Positions 35,637-44,434 of a stretch of DNA of 64,000 bases are shown piece after piece. The DNA is taken from contig NZ_SBIP01000003.1 of the NCBI RefSeq assembly GCF_004053875.1, positions 124,001-188,000 of the forward strand, read 5' to 3'. Numbering within the stretch: the stretch's first letter is position 1; each line of letters opens with the position of its first letter. The translations under genes and the position numbers were made by a program. The notes beneath the pieces were generated by a model. It worked only from the letters and a program-made list of their open reading frames with translations, was not told where the DNA came from and ran no database searches. Source of the DNA: Neorhizobium lilium (GTDB taxonomy: Bacteria; Pseudomonadota; Alphaproteobacteria; Rhizobiales; Rhizobiaceae).

Positions 35637-36407
35637 ATGGAACTTCATAGCCCGCGCGAGGCGGCGGCTTTCGCCCTGTCTCTTCTGGACCTCACCAATC
35701 TGCGCGATGACTGCGACGAGGCTGCGATCGAGAAGCTCTGCCTGCGTGCCCAGACGTCCTTCGGTCATGTGGCCGCCATCTGCATCTGGCCACGCTTCGT
35801 CGCTCCGGCGCGAGAAATCCTCGGCACGGGTCATTCCGTGCGGATTGCGACCGTCGTCAACTTCCCCTCCGGCGCGCTGACGGAAGGCGAAGTGCTGGAC
35901 GAGACCCGCCGCGCCGTCGAAGACGGAGCCGACGAGATTGACCTCGTCATCCCTTACCGGGCGCTGATGAGCGGCGACGAGGTAGCCGTGACGACCATGG
36001 TGGAGGCGGTGCGCCAGGCCTGCCCGCATTCCTGCCTGAAGACCATTCTGGAAACAGGCGAGTTGAAGGACAGCGCGCTGATCCGCAAGGCCTCGCACCT
36101 TGCCATCGAAGCGGGTGCGGATTTCATCAAGACCTCCACCGGCAAGGTTACGGTCAATGCGACGCTGGAGGCCGCAGACATTATGCTGCAGGTCATCCGC
36201 GACTCCCGACGCCGCGTCGGCTTCAAGCCCGCGGGCGGCATTTCGACGGTGGCCGATGCCGATCTCTATCTTCGCCTCGCCGAAACGGTCATGGGTCCCA
36301 ACTGGATCATGCCCTCCACTTTCCGGTTTGGAGCCTCCAGCCTGCTGGACGATATCCTGGGCGTTTTGAGCGGCAACCCCGCTGCGCGCGCCGCGGCTGG
36401 CTATTGA
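35637..36407 (+). CDS. deoC: Deoxyribose-phosphate aldolase
   Basis: A 256-residue class I aldolase cleaving 2-deoxyribose-5-phosphate to glyceraldehyde-3-phosphate and acetaldehyde. The Schiff-base Lys165 in FIKTSTGK, proton-relay Lys197 in GFKPAGGI and Asp102 in EIDLVIP match the catalytic set known from E. coli. CGGAGGCCGACC precedes the ATG. It follows the phosphorylase gene by 118 bp and precedes deoA by 4 bp. Confidence 0.96.
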   Translation: MELHSPREAAAFALSLLDLTNLRDDCDEAAIEKLCLRAQTSFGHVAAICIWPRFVAPAREILGTGHSVRIATVVNFPSGALTEGEVLDETRRAVEDGADEIDLVIPYRALMSGDEVAVTTMVEAVRQACPHSCLKTILETGELKDSALIRKASHLAIEAGADFIKTSTGKVTVNATLEAADIMLQVIRDSRRRVGFKPAGGISTVADADLYLRLAETVMGPNWIMPSTFRFGASSLLDDILGVLSGNPAARAAAGY

Positions 36408-36411
36408 ACCC

Positions 36412-37722
36412 ATGATCCCGCAGGAGATCATCCGCCGCAAGCGGGATGGAGAAGCCTTGTCGTCTGACGAGATTGCGGGCTTCATCGCCAGCCTTGTTCG
36501 CGGTGGCGTATCCGATGCACAGGCCGCCGCCTTTGCCATGGCTGTCTTCTTTCGGGACATGTCCCGAAACGAGACGATTGCGCTGACGCTCGCCATGCGT
36601 GATTCCGGGACAGTCCTGAAATGGGCAGATCTGTCCGTTCCGGTGGTGGACAAGCATTCGACGGGCGGCGTCGGTGACAATGTTTCCCTCATGCTCGCAC
36701 CGATCCTGGCGGCTTGCGGCCTTGCGGTGCCGATGATCTCGGGGCGCGGCCTCGGTCATACGGGCGGCACGCTGGACAAGCTTCAGTCGATCCCCGGCTA
36801 CCGCATCGAGCCCGATGAGGCTCGCTTCCGTCAGGTGGTCCGTGATGCCGGGTGTGCCATTGTGGGGCAGACAGCCGATCTCGCGCCGGCCGACAGGCGC
36901 CTTTATGCGGTGCGGGACGTGACGGCCACCGTGGAATCCGTACCGATGATCACCGCCTCCATTCTGTCGAAGAAGCTTGCGGCCGGGCTCCAGACCCTCG
37001 TGCTGGACGTCAAGCTCGGCAATGGCGCCTTCATGCAGAGCGTCGAGGAGGCGGAGACTCTGGCGCATTCCCTGGTCGAGGTGGCGAACGGCGCAGGCTT
37101 GAAGACCTCCGCCCTGATCACCGACATGAACGAGCCCTTGGCCGATGCAGCCGGCAATGCGCTGGAAGTGACCAACTGCCTGCAGTTCCTGAGGGGCGAG
37201 AAGAAGGGGAGCAGGCTTGAGGCCGTGGTTCTGGCACTCGCGGCCGAGGTCCTGGTGCAGGCGGGCCTATCCGCGGACCTTTCTGGGGCTGAGGCGCTTG
37301 CCGCTGAAACCATAGCCTCCGGCATGGCGATGGAGCGTTTCGGCCGCATGGTGCATGGATTGGGCGGACCGGGGGATTTCTGCGAGAGGTCGGACGCCTA
37401 CCTGCCCAAGGCTCCCATACAGCTTATCGTACCGGCTCCCAGAGACGGCTATCTCGCTTCCTGCCAGACCCGGACAATGGGGATGGCCGTGGTCGAGCTT
37501 GGGGGCGGACGCCGGCAGGCGCATGAGGGCATCGACCATCGTGTCGGGATAGCCGATCTACTGCCGCTGGGCACGCGGGTAACGAAGGGCCAGCCTATCG
37601 CAACGGTTCATTCGGCTACCCAGGAGGCAGGGGAGCGTGCGGTGGCCGACATCCTGTGCACTTATGCGATTGCTGACGAAGCGCCGCCGCAAGAGCCTGT
37701 CGTTTTGAGGCGAATCGGCTGA
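36412..37722 (+). CDS. deoA: Thymidine phosphorylase
   Basis: A 436-residue pyrimidine nucleoside phosphorylase with the family signature SGRGLGHTGGTLDKL (110-124) and phosphate-binding KHSTGGVGDN (81-90). It converts thymidine and deoxyuridine to base and 2-deoxyribose-1-phosphate. Length and domain order (helical domain, glycosyl-transferase-like domain, C-terminal domain) are normal. Its stop directly abuts the stop of the convergent aspartic protease gene with no spacer. Confidence 0.96.
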   Translation: MIPQEIIRRKRDGEALSSDEIAGFIASLVRGGVSDAQAAAFAMAVFFRDMSRNETIALTLAMRDSGTVLKWADLSVPVVDKHSTGGVGDNVSLMLAPILAACGLAVPMISGRGLGHTGGTLDKLQSIPGYRIEPDEARFRQVVRDAGCAIVGQTADLAPADRRLYAVRDVTATVESVPMITASILSKKLAAGLQTLVLDVKLGNGAFMQSVEEAETLAHSLVEVANGAGLKTSALITDMNEPLADAAGNALEVTNCLQFLRGEKKGSRLEAVVLALAAEVLVQAGLSADLSGAEALAAETIASGMAMERFGRMVHGLGGPGDFCERSDAYLPKAPIQLIVPAPRDGYLASCQTRTMGMAVVELGGGRRQAHEGIDHRVGIADLLPLGTRVTKGQPIATVHSATQEAGERAVADILCTYAIADEAPPQEPVVLRRIG

Positions 37723-38241
37723 TCACTGGTTCAGCGTCAGGCTGCCATCTTCCGCCTGGTAGGATTTCAGCTTCTTCAGGAAGCTCATGCCCACCAGCGT
37801 GCCGCTCAGGGCCTTGTCCCGCATCACCATGGCGTCCACATCCTTCACCCGCACGGATCCGATCTCGATCCGATCCAGCACCACATGGGCGCCATCCGTC
37901 GTCCCGTTGGCAGTCGTCACCGTGTAGCGGAAATCGAGGCCATTGCCGGTAAAGCCGAGCTTCCGGGCCGTACTTTCGTTGATCGCAACCATGGATGCGC
38001 CGGTATCGATCACGCCGTCCACGGGCCTTCCGTTGATCCTGAAGCTGCCGTTGAAATGGCCGCGGCTATCCGCCTGCAGCCGGACCCGGCCATTGGCGGA
38101 CGCAACCAGCTGCGGCTTGGGCGCGACGGCGTCTACGCTGGAGATAGCAGGAGCTGCAACCTCCTGCGACGTGATCAGGGCCGGGATCTGGGTCGCGAGC
38201 AAGGCGACAAAAGCCGCGAATATGACGGTGCGCAGGAGCAT
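37723..38241 (-). CDS. Membrane-anchored retropepsin-like aspartic protease (clan AA)
   Basis: A 172-residue protein with an N-terminal hydrophobic anchor (MLLRTVIFAAFVALLATQIP) and a single retropepsin-like domain: catalytic VIDTGASMVAI and the C-terminal GTLVGMSFLKKL flap/psi motif. Matches the TIGR02281-type family of bacterial single-domain aspartic proteases found in alphaproteobacteria. It would act as a homodimer on the periplasmic side; the substrate is unknown. A longer in-frame reading (109 more codons) would pass through the upp terminator and is rejected. Confidence 0.87.
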   Translation of the reverse strand: MLLRTVIFAAFVALLATQIPALITSQEVAAPAISSVDAVAPKPQLVASANGRVRLQADSRGHFNGSFRINGRPVDGVIDTGASMVAINESTARKLGFTGNGLDFRYTVTTANGTTDGAHVVLDRIEIGSVRVKDVDAMVMRDKALSGTLVGMSFLKKLKSYQAEDGSLTLNQ

Positions 38242-38294
38242 GAAAGTTTTCTCGGCTTCATGAAACTCGTCGAGACTATCGCAGGCCGATAACG

Positions 38295-38326
38295 AAAGCG
38301 GCCCGTTCTGCCGGAACGGGCCGCTT
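38295..38326 (-). terminator. Intrinsic terminator downstream of upp
   Basis: AAGCGGCCCGTTC (38296-38308) and GAACGGGCCGCTT (38314-38326) form a perfect 13-bp stem with a 5-nt loop. On the minus strand it ends CGCTTTCGTT. It separates upp from the protease gene. Confidence 0.85.
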
Positions 38327-38359
38327 AAATTTCGGTCTTGGTAAGCAATTCCTGAAGGA

Positions 38360-38989
38360 TTACTTCGTGCCGTACATGCGGTCGCCCGCATCGCCGAGAC
38401 CGGGCACGATATAGCCAAGCTCGTTGAGATGGCTGTCGATCGACGCGGTGTAGATGCGCACGTCCGGATGAACGCTCTGGAAGTTCTTGATGCCTTCCGG
38501 AGCTGCCAGCAGGCAAAGGAAGCGGATATTGTGAGCGCCGCGCTCCTTGAGCTTGTCGACCGCGGCAATCGAGGAATTGCCAGTCGCCAGCATGGGGTCG
38601 ACGATGATGATCAGCCGCTCGGCAATGTCTTCCGGTGCCTTGAAGTAGTATTCCACGGGCTTCAGCGTTTCGTGGTCGCGGTAGACGCCGATATGCGAGA
38701 CACGCGCTGAAGGCACGAGTTCGAGCATGCCTTCCAGCAGCCCGTTGCCAGCGCGCAGGATGGACGCGAACACCAGCTTCTTGCCTTCCACGATCGGCGC
38801 CTGCATTTCGACCAGCGGGGTTTCGATCGTTTCCATGGTCAGTTCGAGGTCGCGCGTCACCTCGTAGCAGAGCAGCATGGAGATTTCGCGCAGCAGACGC
38901 CGGAACCCGGCCGTCGACGTCTCCTTCTTGCGCATGATCGTCAACTTGTGCTGCACCAGCGGATGATCGATGACAGTGACGCCGTCCAT
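38360..38989 (-). CDS. upp: Uracil phosphoribosyltransferase
   Basis: A 209-residue PRTase converting uracil and PRPP to UMP. The PRPP-binding loop [13 protein letters not shown] (128-140), uracil-binding [12 protein letters not shown] and N-terminal [14 protein letters not shown] are all canonical. It recovers the free uracil released by nucleoside phosphorolysis. It follows add by 59 bp on the minus strand, giving the order deoB-add-upp. Confidence 0.97.
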   Translation of the reverse strand: MDGVTVIDHPLVQHKLTIMRKKETSTAGFRRLLREISMLLCYEVTRDLELTMETIETPLVEMQAPIVEGKKLVFASILRAGNGLLEGMLELVPSARVSHIGVYRDHETLKPVEYYFKAPEDIAERLIIIVDPMLATGNSSIAAVDKLKERGAHNIRFLCLLAAPEGIKNFQSVHPDVRIYTASIDSHLNELGYIVPGLGDAGDRMYGTK

Positions 38990-39048
38990 GAGCTTTCCTC
39001 GTCGTTGTTTCTCTCTTCATCCGGGAAAAATCTCGGCTTCGCAAGCGT

Positions 39049-40053
39049 TCAGGCAGGTTTTGACACGTCTTCCCCAGTCTCGGCGTCGAACCGGGACAGC
39101 AAGCGGAAACGCGTGTCTTCATCCACGAAGGCCGCTTCCAGCGCGGTGCGGGTCATTGCATTGATCTCCGCCTCGCCAAGGCCGATAGTGCGGCAGGCGT
39201 TTTCGTATTCCCGCGCAAGCGATGTGTGGAAGAAGGGCGGGTCGTCGGAATTGAGACAGACACGCACCCCGGCCTCCTTCAGAGCCCGTAGCGGATGGCT
39301 TTCGAAATCGGGGAAGACCTTGAGCGCGATATTGGAACCAGGGCAAACCTCAAGCACGGTGCCAAGCTCGGCCAGTCGCTCCACCAGGGCCGCATCCTCG
39401 ATGGCACGCACGCCATGCCCGATCCGCGAAGGGTGCACGAGGTCGAGCGCATCGGATACGCTGAAGGCACCGCAGACCTCGCCCGCATGGATGGTGAGCC
39501 CCAGCCCGGCATCTCGTGCGATGTCGAACGCGCGGGCATAGTCGGCCACACGGCCCATGCGCTCTTCGCCAGCCATGTTAAAGCCGGTGATCAGCGGATT
39601 TCTCGAACGCACGGCATAGTCCGCAGCGGCGACCACCCGGTCCGGCCCGAAATGCCGCTCGCCCGTCACGATGATGCGCGCCTCGATACCGGTGCTTTCC
39701 CGAGCCGCCTCTATGCCGTCGCAGATACCCGCAAGATAGGCATCCGCGCCGAGGCCGATGCGGTCGCCGTGATCCGGCGAGACGATGAGCTCGCTGTAGA
39801 TCGTATTTGCCGCAGCAAGTTCGGCAAGATAGGTGCTGGTCAGCAGCGCGTAGTCATCCGCTGTCCGGAACAGGCTCGCCACCGCATCGTAGCAGATGAT
39901 GAACTCGGAAAAGTCCGACCAGATATAGCCGCGTTCGTTCAGGATGCCGCTGATATCGACGCCATACTTCTGCGCCTGGGCGCGCGCCAGATCCGGCTGC
40001 GCAGCGCCTTCCAGATGGCAGTGGATCTCGGCCTTGAGGAGATGCGCTGTCAC
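39049..40053 (-). CDS. add: Adenosine deaminase
   Basis: A 334-residue amidohydrolase. Zinc ligands HCHLEG (His11, His13), GLTIHAGE (third His and catalytic Glu), RIGHGVR and LNSDDPPFF (Asp) are all in order. It converts adenosine and deoxyadenosine to inosine and deoxyinosine, feeding the phosphorylase. The start is GTG within a 4-bp GTGA overlap with the deoB stop, with AGGAG 6 nt upstream. Adenine deaminase of the same family is a weaker alternative; the nucleoside context favours Add. Confidence 0.92.
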   Translation of the reverse strand: MTAHLLKAEIHCHLEGAAQPDLARAQAQKYGVDISGILNERGYIWSDFSEFIICYDAVASLFRTADDYALLTSTYLAELAAANTIYSELIVSPDHGDRIGLGADAYLAGICDGIEAARESTGIEARIIVTGERHFGPDRVVAAADYAVRSRNPLITGFNMAGEERMGRVADYARAFDIARDAGLGLTIHAGEVCGAFSVSDALDLVHPSRIGHGVRAIEDAALVERLAELGTVLEVCPGSNIALKVFPDFESHPLRALKEAGVRVCLNSDDPPFFHTSLAREYENACRTIGLGEAEINAMTRTALEAAFVDEDTRFRLLSRFDAETGEDVSKPA

Positions 40054-41270
40054 AGGAAGCTCCTGCCATGGGTGCCGGCCGCGATCCCCAGATGTGCCGC
40101 AATCGTTTCGCCAATATCGGCATAGGTGGACCTGAGCCCGATGTCGCGGGAGCGAATACCGGGGCCAAACGCCATGATCGGCACGCGCTCGCGCGTATGG
40201 TCCGTGCCGCGCCAGGTCGGATCGCAACCGTGATCGGCCGTCAGGATGACGAGATCGCCCGGCTCCAGGCGGCGGTGCACTTCGGGCAGGCCGAGATCGA
40301 AGGCTTCAAGTGCGGCGGCATAGCCGGGCACGTCACGGCGATGACCATAGACCATGTCGAAATCCACGAAATTGGTGAAGACGAGGTCGCCGTCTGCGGC
40401 GTCCCCCATGGCGGTCAGCGTCACCTGCATCAGGGCCTCGTTGCCACCAGCCTTGATGACCCGGCTGACACCCTGATGGGCGAAGATATCGCCGATCTTG
40501 CCGACTGCATGCACGCCGTGCCCGGCATCGACCAGACGGTCGAGCAGCGTCGGCTCCGGCGGCGGCACGGAAAAATCGCGCCGATTGCCGGTGCGCGCAA
40601 ATGTTTCAGGTGTTTCGCCCAGGAAGGGCCGGGCGATGACGCGTCCGATGTTGAGCGGGTCAAGCAGGCCGCGCACCGTTTGCGAAAGCTGCATCAGACG
40701 GTCCAGCCCGAAATAGGTTTCGTGAGCGGCGATCTGGAAAACGGAATCGGTCGATGTGTAGCAGATCGGCTTCCCGCTGCGAATATGCTCGGCGCCGAGC
40801 CGCGCGATGATCTCCGTCCCCGATGCGTGGCAATTGCCGAGTATGCCGGGGATATCGCCTTCGCGGCATATGGCCTCTACAAGCTCGGGAGCAAAGGCAT
40901 CGCCTTCAGCCGGGAAATAACCCCAGTCGAACAAGACGGGTGTGCCCGCGATCTCCCAATGGCCGGAAGGTGTGTCCTTGCCATGGGATATTTCGTTCGC
41001 CGCGCCATGCAGGCCGAAGATCCGCTCGGGCAGCGGCATGCCGAGGGGATAGTCGCCGCTGGCGAGCTTGGCGATCTCCAGGAGGCCGAGCGACGACATG
41101 TTGGGGAGATTGAGCGGACCCTGTCTCAGTCCAGCCCGGTCGCCCGCGCCGGCGGCGCAGAATTCGGCGATATGGCCCAGCGTGTTTGCGCCGAGATCGC
41201 CATAGTCCTCCGCATCCGAAGCGCCGCCGACGCCGAAAGAATCGAGAACGAACAAGAATGCCCGGGCCAT
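40050..41270 (-). CDS. deoB: Phosphopentomutase
   Basis: A 406-residue alkaline-phosphatase-superfamily enzyme moving phosphate between C1 and C5 of (deoxy)ribose. [20 protein letters not shown] carries the metal-binding Asp10, and [13 protein letters not shown] and [18 protein letters not shown] carry the remaining metal ligands. An ATG 11 codons upstream is possible, but AGGA lies 6 nt before the chosen start and the length then equals the E. coli norm. It links deoA/punA products to deoC. Confidence 0.95.
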   Translation of the reverse strand: MARAFLFVLDSFGVGGASDAEDYGDLGANTLGHIAEFCAAGAGDRAGLRQGPLNLPNMSSLGLLEIAKLASGDYPLGMPLPERIFGLHGAANEISHGKDTPSGHWEIAGTPVLFDWGYFPAEGDAFAPELVEAICREGDIPGILGNCHASGTEIIARLGAEHIRSGKPICYTSTDSVFQIAAHETYFGLDRLMQLSQTVRGLLDPLNIGRVIARPFLGETPETFARTGNRRDFSVPPPEPTLLDRLVDAGHGVHAVGKIGDIFAHQGVSRVIKAGGNEALMQVTLTAMGDAADGDLVFTNFVDFDMVYGHRRDVPGYAAALEAFDLGLPEVHRRLEPGDLVILTADHGCDPTWRGTDHTRERVPIMAFGPGIRSRDIGLRSTYADIGETIAAHLGIAAGTHGRSFL

Positions 41271-41363
41271 CGGTGATCCTGAAATCTGGTTGTTGCCCGC
41301 CATGGTTCAGCGGCTGCGAACCGATCTAGATACAGCCGCGACGAGCGCTTGGCAAAGGGAAGC

Positions 41364-41951
41364 TCAGCAGCCGTTGCAGGTGATGCTGGAACCGACGCGT
41401 TGCCGGTAGAAATACTGCCGGCTCATGGTGATAGTCTGCATCTGGCTCGGCATAAGCCCGGGCATGACCATCAGCAGCTGATGCGTGACGGATACTTCGG
41501 CGCGCACCAGGAACGTGTCGGGGGTTCGCATGTCCGTCGGTACGTTGACGGCCGTTCCGACGGCATAGGGCCGGCCGTTCAACTGGTCCCAGGACCAGGC
41601 GACCGTCGGGTTGCCATTGGCATCGATCGTGACGCCTGTAATCTTCAGGGTGAGGTTCTTCGGCGAATAGGGCGCGAAGATGCTGTTTGCCACATCCTTC
41701 ATCGTCGAAAGCACGGTCGGCGTCACGGAAGACTGCTGCGTCACCAGGTCCGCAATCGTGCTGGCGGTGCGGGTCGTGCGCTTGGAGATACTGAGCCCGA
41801 TCGTGAGCTCGAAGGCGGTGATGTAGAGGCACAGCAGAAGCGGGGCGATGAGCGCGAATTCCACGCCCCCCACGCCGCGGCGGTCCGTCCACAGCGCCTT
41901 GAAACGACGAAGGATCATGCGGACCGGGCGCCGATCGCTCTTGCCCATCAC
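41364..41951 (-). CDS. TadE/TadG-family pilus assembly protein
   Basis: A 195-residue protein with a basic N-terminus, the pseudopilin-like DRRGVGGVEFALIAPLLL segment (prepilin-type Gly-x4-Glu pattern and transmembrane helix, about 22-48) and a periplasmic domain ending in a Cys pair (ITCNGC). TadE/F-type pseudopilins are processed by the CpaA-type peptidase and needed for Flp pilus biogenesis. Start is GTG (41951), with GAGG 7 nt upstream and a 4-bp overlap with the preceding gene; an adjacent ATG at 41948 is also possible. Confidence 0.87.
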   Translation of the reverse strand: MMGKSDRRPVRMILRRFKALWTDRRGVGGVEFALIAPLLLCLYITAFELTIGLSISKRTTRTASTIADLVTQQSSVTPTVLSTMKDVANSIFAPYSPKNLTLKITGVTIDANGNPTVAWSWDQLNGRPYAVGTAVNVPTDMRTPDTFLVRAEVSVTHQLLMVMPGLMPSQMQTITMSRQYFYRQRVGSSITCNGC

Positions 41952-42586
41952 GGGTAATCCTCGTTCTGGAAGGCGGCAGTTTCCACGATCAGGAAGTAGT
42001 AGGGCCGCGAGCCGTCACCCGGGCGGACATTGGTGATGTATGGCCGGATCAGGTCGGTGATGACGTCCCACTTGTAGTAGGCGCGCAGCATGTTGATGGT
42101 CTTTGGACCACCCGGCGCATACCCCATGGAAGAGGTGTCGAGTTCGCCATAGGCGGAATTGGGCGGCGTTCGGGGGACGGTGGTGGGAATGGAAGCGAAG
42201 CTGGTGAAACTCCGTACGTCGAGCCAGAGCTTGTCCGGCGTGGCGGCCTCCGAGGCGCTGCATTTGATCAGGATGGAAATTTCGTCGCAGAATTCCTGGC
42301 GGAAGGCCGTGCGGTCCTTGTCCGTGCCCGGGTTGTGAGCATAGGTAATGTTGCCGGTCCGCAGCTTGCGCGCCATGGTATCGACAGCATTGCCCACTAG
42401 CTGTTCGCCCGTATAGGCGATGAAGGTTTCAATGATCGCAAAGACGATCAGGAAATAGGGAATGGCGAGGATGGCGAATTCGATAGCCGCGGCGCCGTCC
42501 CGCGAGCGCAGGAACCGGCGCATCTGCCCGCAGCCGGTTTGGCGTGCCGGAGAGCCGTTGGACGTGTCTTGATGATCCCGGCGCAT
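41948..42586 (-). CDS. TadE/TadG-family pilus assembly protein
   Basis: A 212-residue relative of the gene downstream: SRDGAAAIEFAILAIPYFLI (about 28-47) is the pseudopilin-type cleavage/transmembrane segment, followed by a periplasmic domain. An internal Met22 start is possible, but the first ATG has AGGA 4 nt upstream. Two such genes in tandem are usual in tad loci. They are on the strand opposite the main cpa operon. Confidence 0.86.
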   Translation of the reverse strand: MRRDHQDTSNGSPARQTGCGQMRRFLRSRDGAAAIEFAILAIPYFLIVFAIIETFIAYTGEQLVGNAVDTMARKLRTGNITYAHNPGTDKDRTAFRQEFCDEISILIKCSASEAATPDKLWLDVRSFTSFASIPTTVPRTPPNSAYGELDTSSMGYAPGGPKTINMLRAYYKWDVITDLIRPYITNVRPGDGSRPYYFLIVETAAFQNEDYP

Positions 42587-42700
42587 GCGGTCCTGTCTCT
42601 ATGCGTTCCAGCATGGGAACCTAGAGAGGGTTTATTGAGATTCCGTTTCCGGTGCCGGGGGCAATTTAACCTTGACGTCGATAGGCCTTGGCTCTGCCTG

Positions 42701-43114
42701 TCAGGGCGATGGGCTGGCAGAATTGGTGAAGGTCGCGTGTTGCTCGCAATTGGGTGTGCAGGAGAGCACGGAACGCGAGGTCTGCCGGTAGACGCGGACC
42801 GTGTTGCCTTCGTCGATCGAAACAAGGATGCGCTCGTCGGCGATCGCATTGCCGTCGCTGTCGAGCAGCACGAGATTTGTCGTTCCGAAAGCGCGTCCGG
42901 TTAGAACGATGGTCGTCGGATCGGCAACCGTCGCGTCGGCGACTTCGGCATTGCCGACGATAACCTTCGCCACGGGGCGGTCCAGCTTGAGCACGCGGGC
43001 GTGGTTCATGAAGACCCGCAACAGCTGCTCGTCCGCTGCGGCCGCGGGAAGGCTTCCGCCCAGGCCCATAGCGCATAGGGTGGCGAGTGTGACGAGGAAT
43101 GTGCGCAACACCAT
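42701..43114 (-). CDS. Secretin N-terminal-domain protein (CpaC N-domain paralogue)
   Basis: A 137-residue secreted protein: signal peptide (MVLRTFLVTLATLCAMGLGG, cleavage near AAAA) followed by the pilus/secretin N-terminal domain with LKLDRPVAKVIVGNAEVADA and FGTTNLVLLDSDG, the same pattern as residues about 60-130 of CpaC in this window. It lacks a secretin channel domain and ends in a short tail with two Cys. It probably binds or pilots the CpaC secretin ring; this is inference from domain and position. Confidence 0.85.
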   Translation of the reverse strand: MVLRTFLVTLATLCAMGLGGSLPAAAADEQLLRVFMNHARVLKLDRPVAKVIVGNAEVADATVADPTTIVLTGRAFGTTNLVLLDSDGNAIADERILVSIDEGNTVRVYRQTSRSVLSCTPNCEQHATFTNSASPSP

Positions 43115-43509
43115 CAGGGCGGCCTTCGATCGATCATTTTTCGACAGCATGCAGCGCAATGGTGAATCAAAGCTTAAGCGCGTTGGGCTTCACAACCGGC
43201 GTCCCGTTTTGGCGCTGGCGCAATGGTCGCTTTCCGGCGTCTTGCCGGAGGTTGTCGATGGTTCCTGTCCAATGAAAGGCTGAAGAGGAAGGACTTCGAG
43301 CCCTGTTCGCCCGGAAATCCCGATAAGTATAATTGTAATATTTTACTTATAAACTTGTTTACCGAAACTAAGCTGCTGCTTTCGTTAAGATCTTGGTAAC
43401 CCCTTCCGTTAAGCCACTGGCAATCCTTGCGCTGTAGATTTCGCCTCATCCGAACAGCGGAAACAGTTGTCGGGGAGTGCTGTACAACACCGTGTGGAGT
43501 AGGAGTTCC
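43115..43509. promoter_or_regulatory. Divergent regulatory region of the Flp pilus locus
   Basis: About 395 bp between the divergent secretin-N gene and the pilin gene. It is AT-rich between 43310 and 43420, in contrast to its surroundings, and holds a CtrA-like box at 43385-43400. No reading frame with a credible start was found. Confidence 0.6.
43385..43400 (+). promoter_or_regulatory. Candidate CtrA-binding box upstream of the pilin gene
   Basis: TTAA-N7-GTAAC, one mismatch from the CtrA consensus TTAA-N7-TTAAC, 110 bp upstream of the pilin ATG. pilA transcription is CtrA-dependent in Caulobacter; its role here is inferred. Confidence 0.4.
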
Positions 43510-43695
43510 ATGTCTAAGATTTTTGCTCGTTTCATTAAAGATGAGTCCGGCGCGACTGCCATTGAATATGGCCTGATCGCTGCCTTGATTTCCGTTGCCC
43601 TCATTGCTGGCGCTACCACGCTTGGGAATTCGCTGAGCAGCACATTCAATAACATCTCTACCAAGATGAACACCGCCGGCGCAGCTCATCCTTGA
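43510..43695 (+). CDS. pilA: Flp/PilA-family type IVb pilin
   Basis: A 61-residue Flp pilin: short leader MSKIFARFIKDESG (cleavage after Gly14) and the mature start ATAIEYGLIAALISVALIAG with the essential Glu at +5 and Tyr at +6, the Flp signature. It is the major subunit of tight-adherence pili. AGGAG lies 5 nt before the ATG; a longer frame has no such signal. A hairpin terminator follows, so the pilin is likely made in large excess over the assembly proteins. Confidence 0.95.
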   Translation: MSKIFARFIKDESGATAIEYGLIAALISVALIAGATTLGNSLSSTFNNISTKMNTAGAAHP

Positions 43696-43725
43696 TCCTA
43701 TAGCGGCCGAATTCATACCGCGTTG

Positions 43726-43748
43726 AGCCGCCCGAGTGGCGGCTTTTC
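43726..43748 (+). terminator. Terminator/attenuator between pilA and cpaA
   Basis: AGCCGCC (43726-43732) pairs with GGCGGCT (43738-43744) across a 5-nt loop, followed by TTT. It lies 30 bp after the pilin stop and 36 bp before cpaA. Confidence 0.78.
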
Positions 43749-43783
43749 GTTTGAGGACAAGAAATGTCCTGAGGGCTTAACTA

Positions 43784-44308
43784 ATGGCCGATTTTGTCAT
43801 TGCTGGACTGATCTTGACGGTTCTGCCTCTTGCGTTGGCCGTGGCCGCGATCAGCGACCTGTTCACGATGATCATTCCGAACCGCGTTTCGGCCGTGATC
43901 GTCATCGCTTTCCTGCTGCTTGCACCCCTTTCCGGTCTTGCCTGGTCTGCAATCGGGATGAATATCGTCGCTGGCCTTATCGTCTTTTCCGTCTGCTTTG
44001 CGCTTTTCGCCTTCAACATCATGGGTGGCGGCGATGCGAAACTCATGACCGCGGCGGCGCTCTGGTTCGGCTTCGACCATTCGCTGCTCGTGTTCCTGGT
44101 CGCGATCGCCTTTGTCGGCGGCGGCTTGACTTTGCTGTTCCTGTTTTTGCGCGCGCAGGCTTTCACGGTGATGGCCATGGGCATTCCGTTGCCTGCCTCC
44201 GTTGTGAGCGAAAAGAAGATCCCCTACGCCATCGCCATCGCCATTGGCGGCTTCCTCAGCTTCCAGGACGCGCCGATCGTCGGGCTTGCCATGCAGATGC
44301 TGAGTTGA
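43784..44308 (+). CDS. cpaA: Prepilin peptidase CpaA/TadV (A24 family)
   Basis: A 174-residue polytopic aspartic peptidase without the N-methylation domain. The two catalytic Asp are Asp25 in AISDLFTMIIPNR and Asp84 in GGGDAKL. About six hydrophobic helices. It cleaves the leader of the Flp pilin and of the TadE-like pseudopilins. Located immediately after the pilin gene. Confidence 0.95.
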   Translation: MADFVIAGLILTVLPLALAVAAISDLFTMIIPNRVSAVIVIAFLLLAPLSGLAWSAIGMNIVAGLIVFSVCFALFAFNIMGGGDAKLMTAAALWFGFDHSLLVFLVAIAFVGGGLTLLFLFLRAQAFTVMAMGIPLPASVVSEKKIPYAIAIAIGGFLSFQDAPIVGLAMQMLS

Positions 44309-44336
44309 TCAGATCTGGCAAGATGCGCAGCGGAAA

Positions 44337-44352
44337 GTAACGTTTCGTTAAC
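44337..44352 (+). promoter_or_regulatory. Candidate CtrA-binding box upstream of cpaB
   Basis: GTAA-N7-TTAAC, one mismatch from TTAA-N7-TTAAC, in the 126-bp gap before cpaB. Another pair of TTAA motifs lies at 44372-44381 but with wrong spacing. Suggests a separate promoter for cpaBCDEF-tadBC; inferred. Confidence 0.4.
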
Positions 44353-44434
44353 CAGAAACGTAAGCAGGTTATTAACCTTAATTACACCTTTGCAGCCCAT
44401 CCTTCGGAGAGACTAGAATCCTCCGGGGAAGGTA

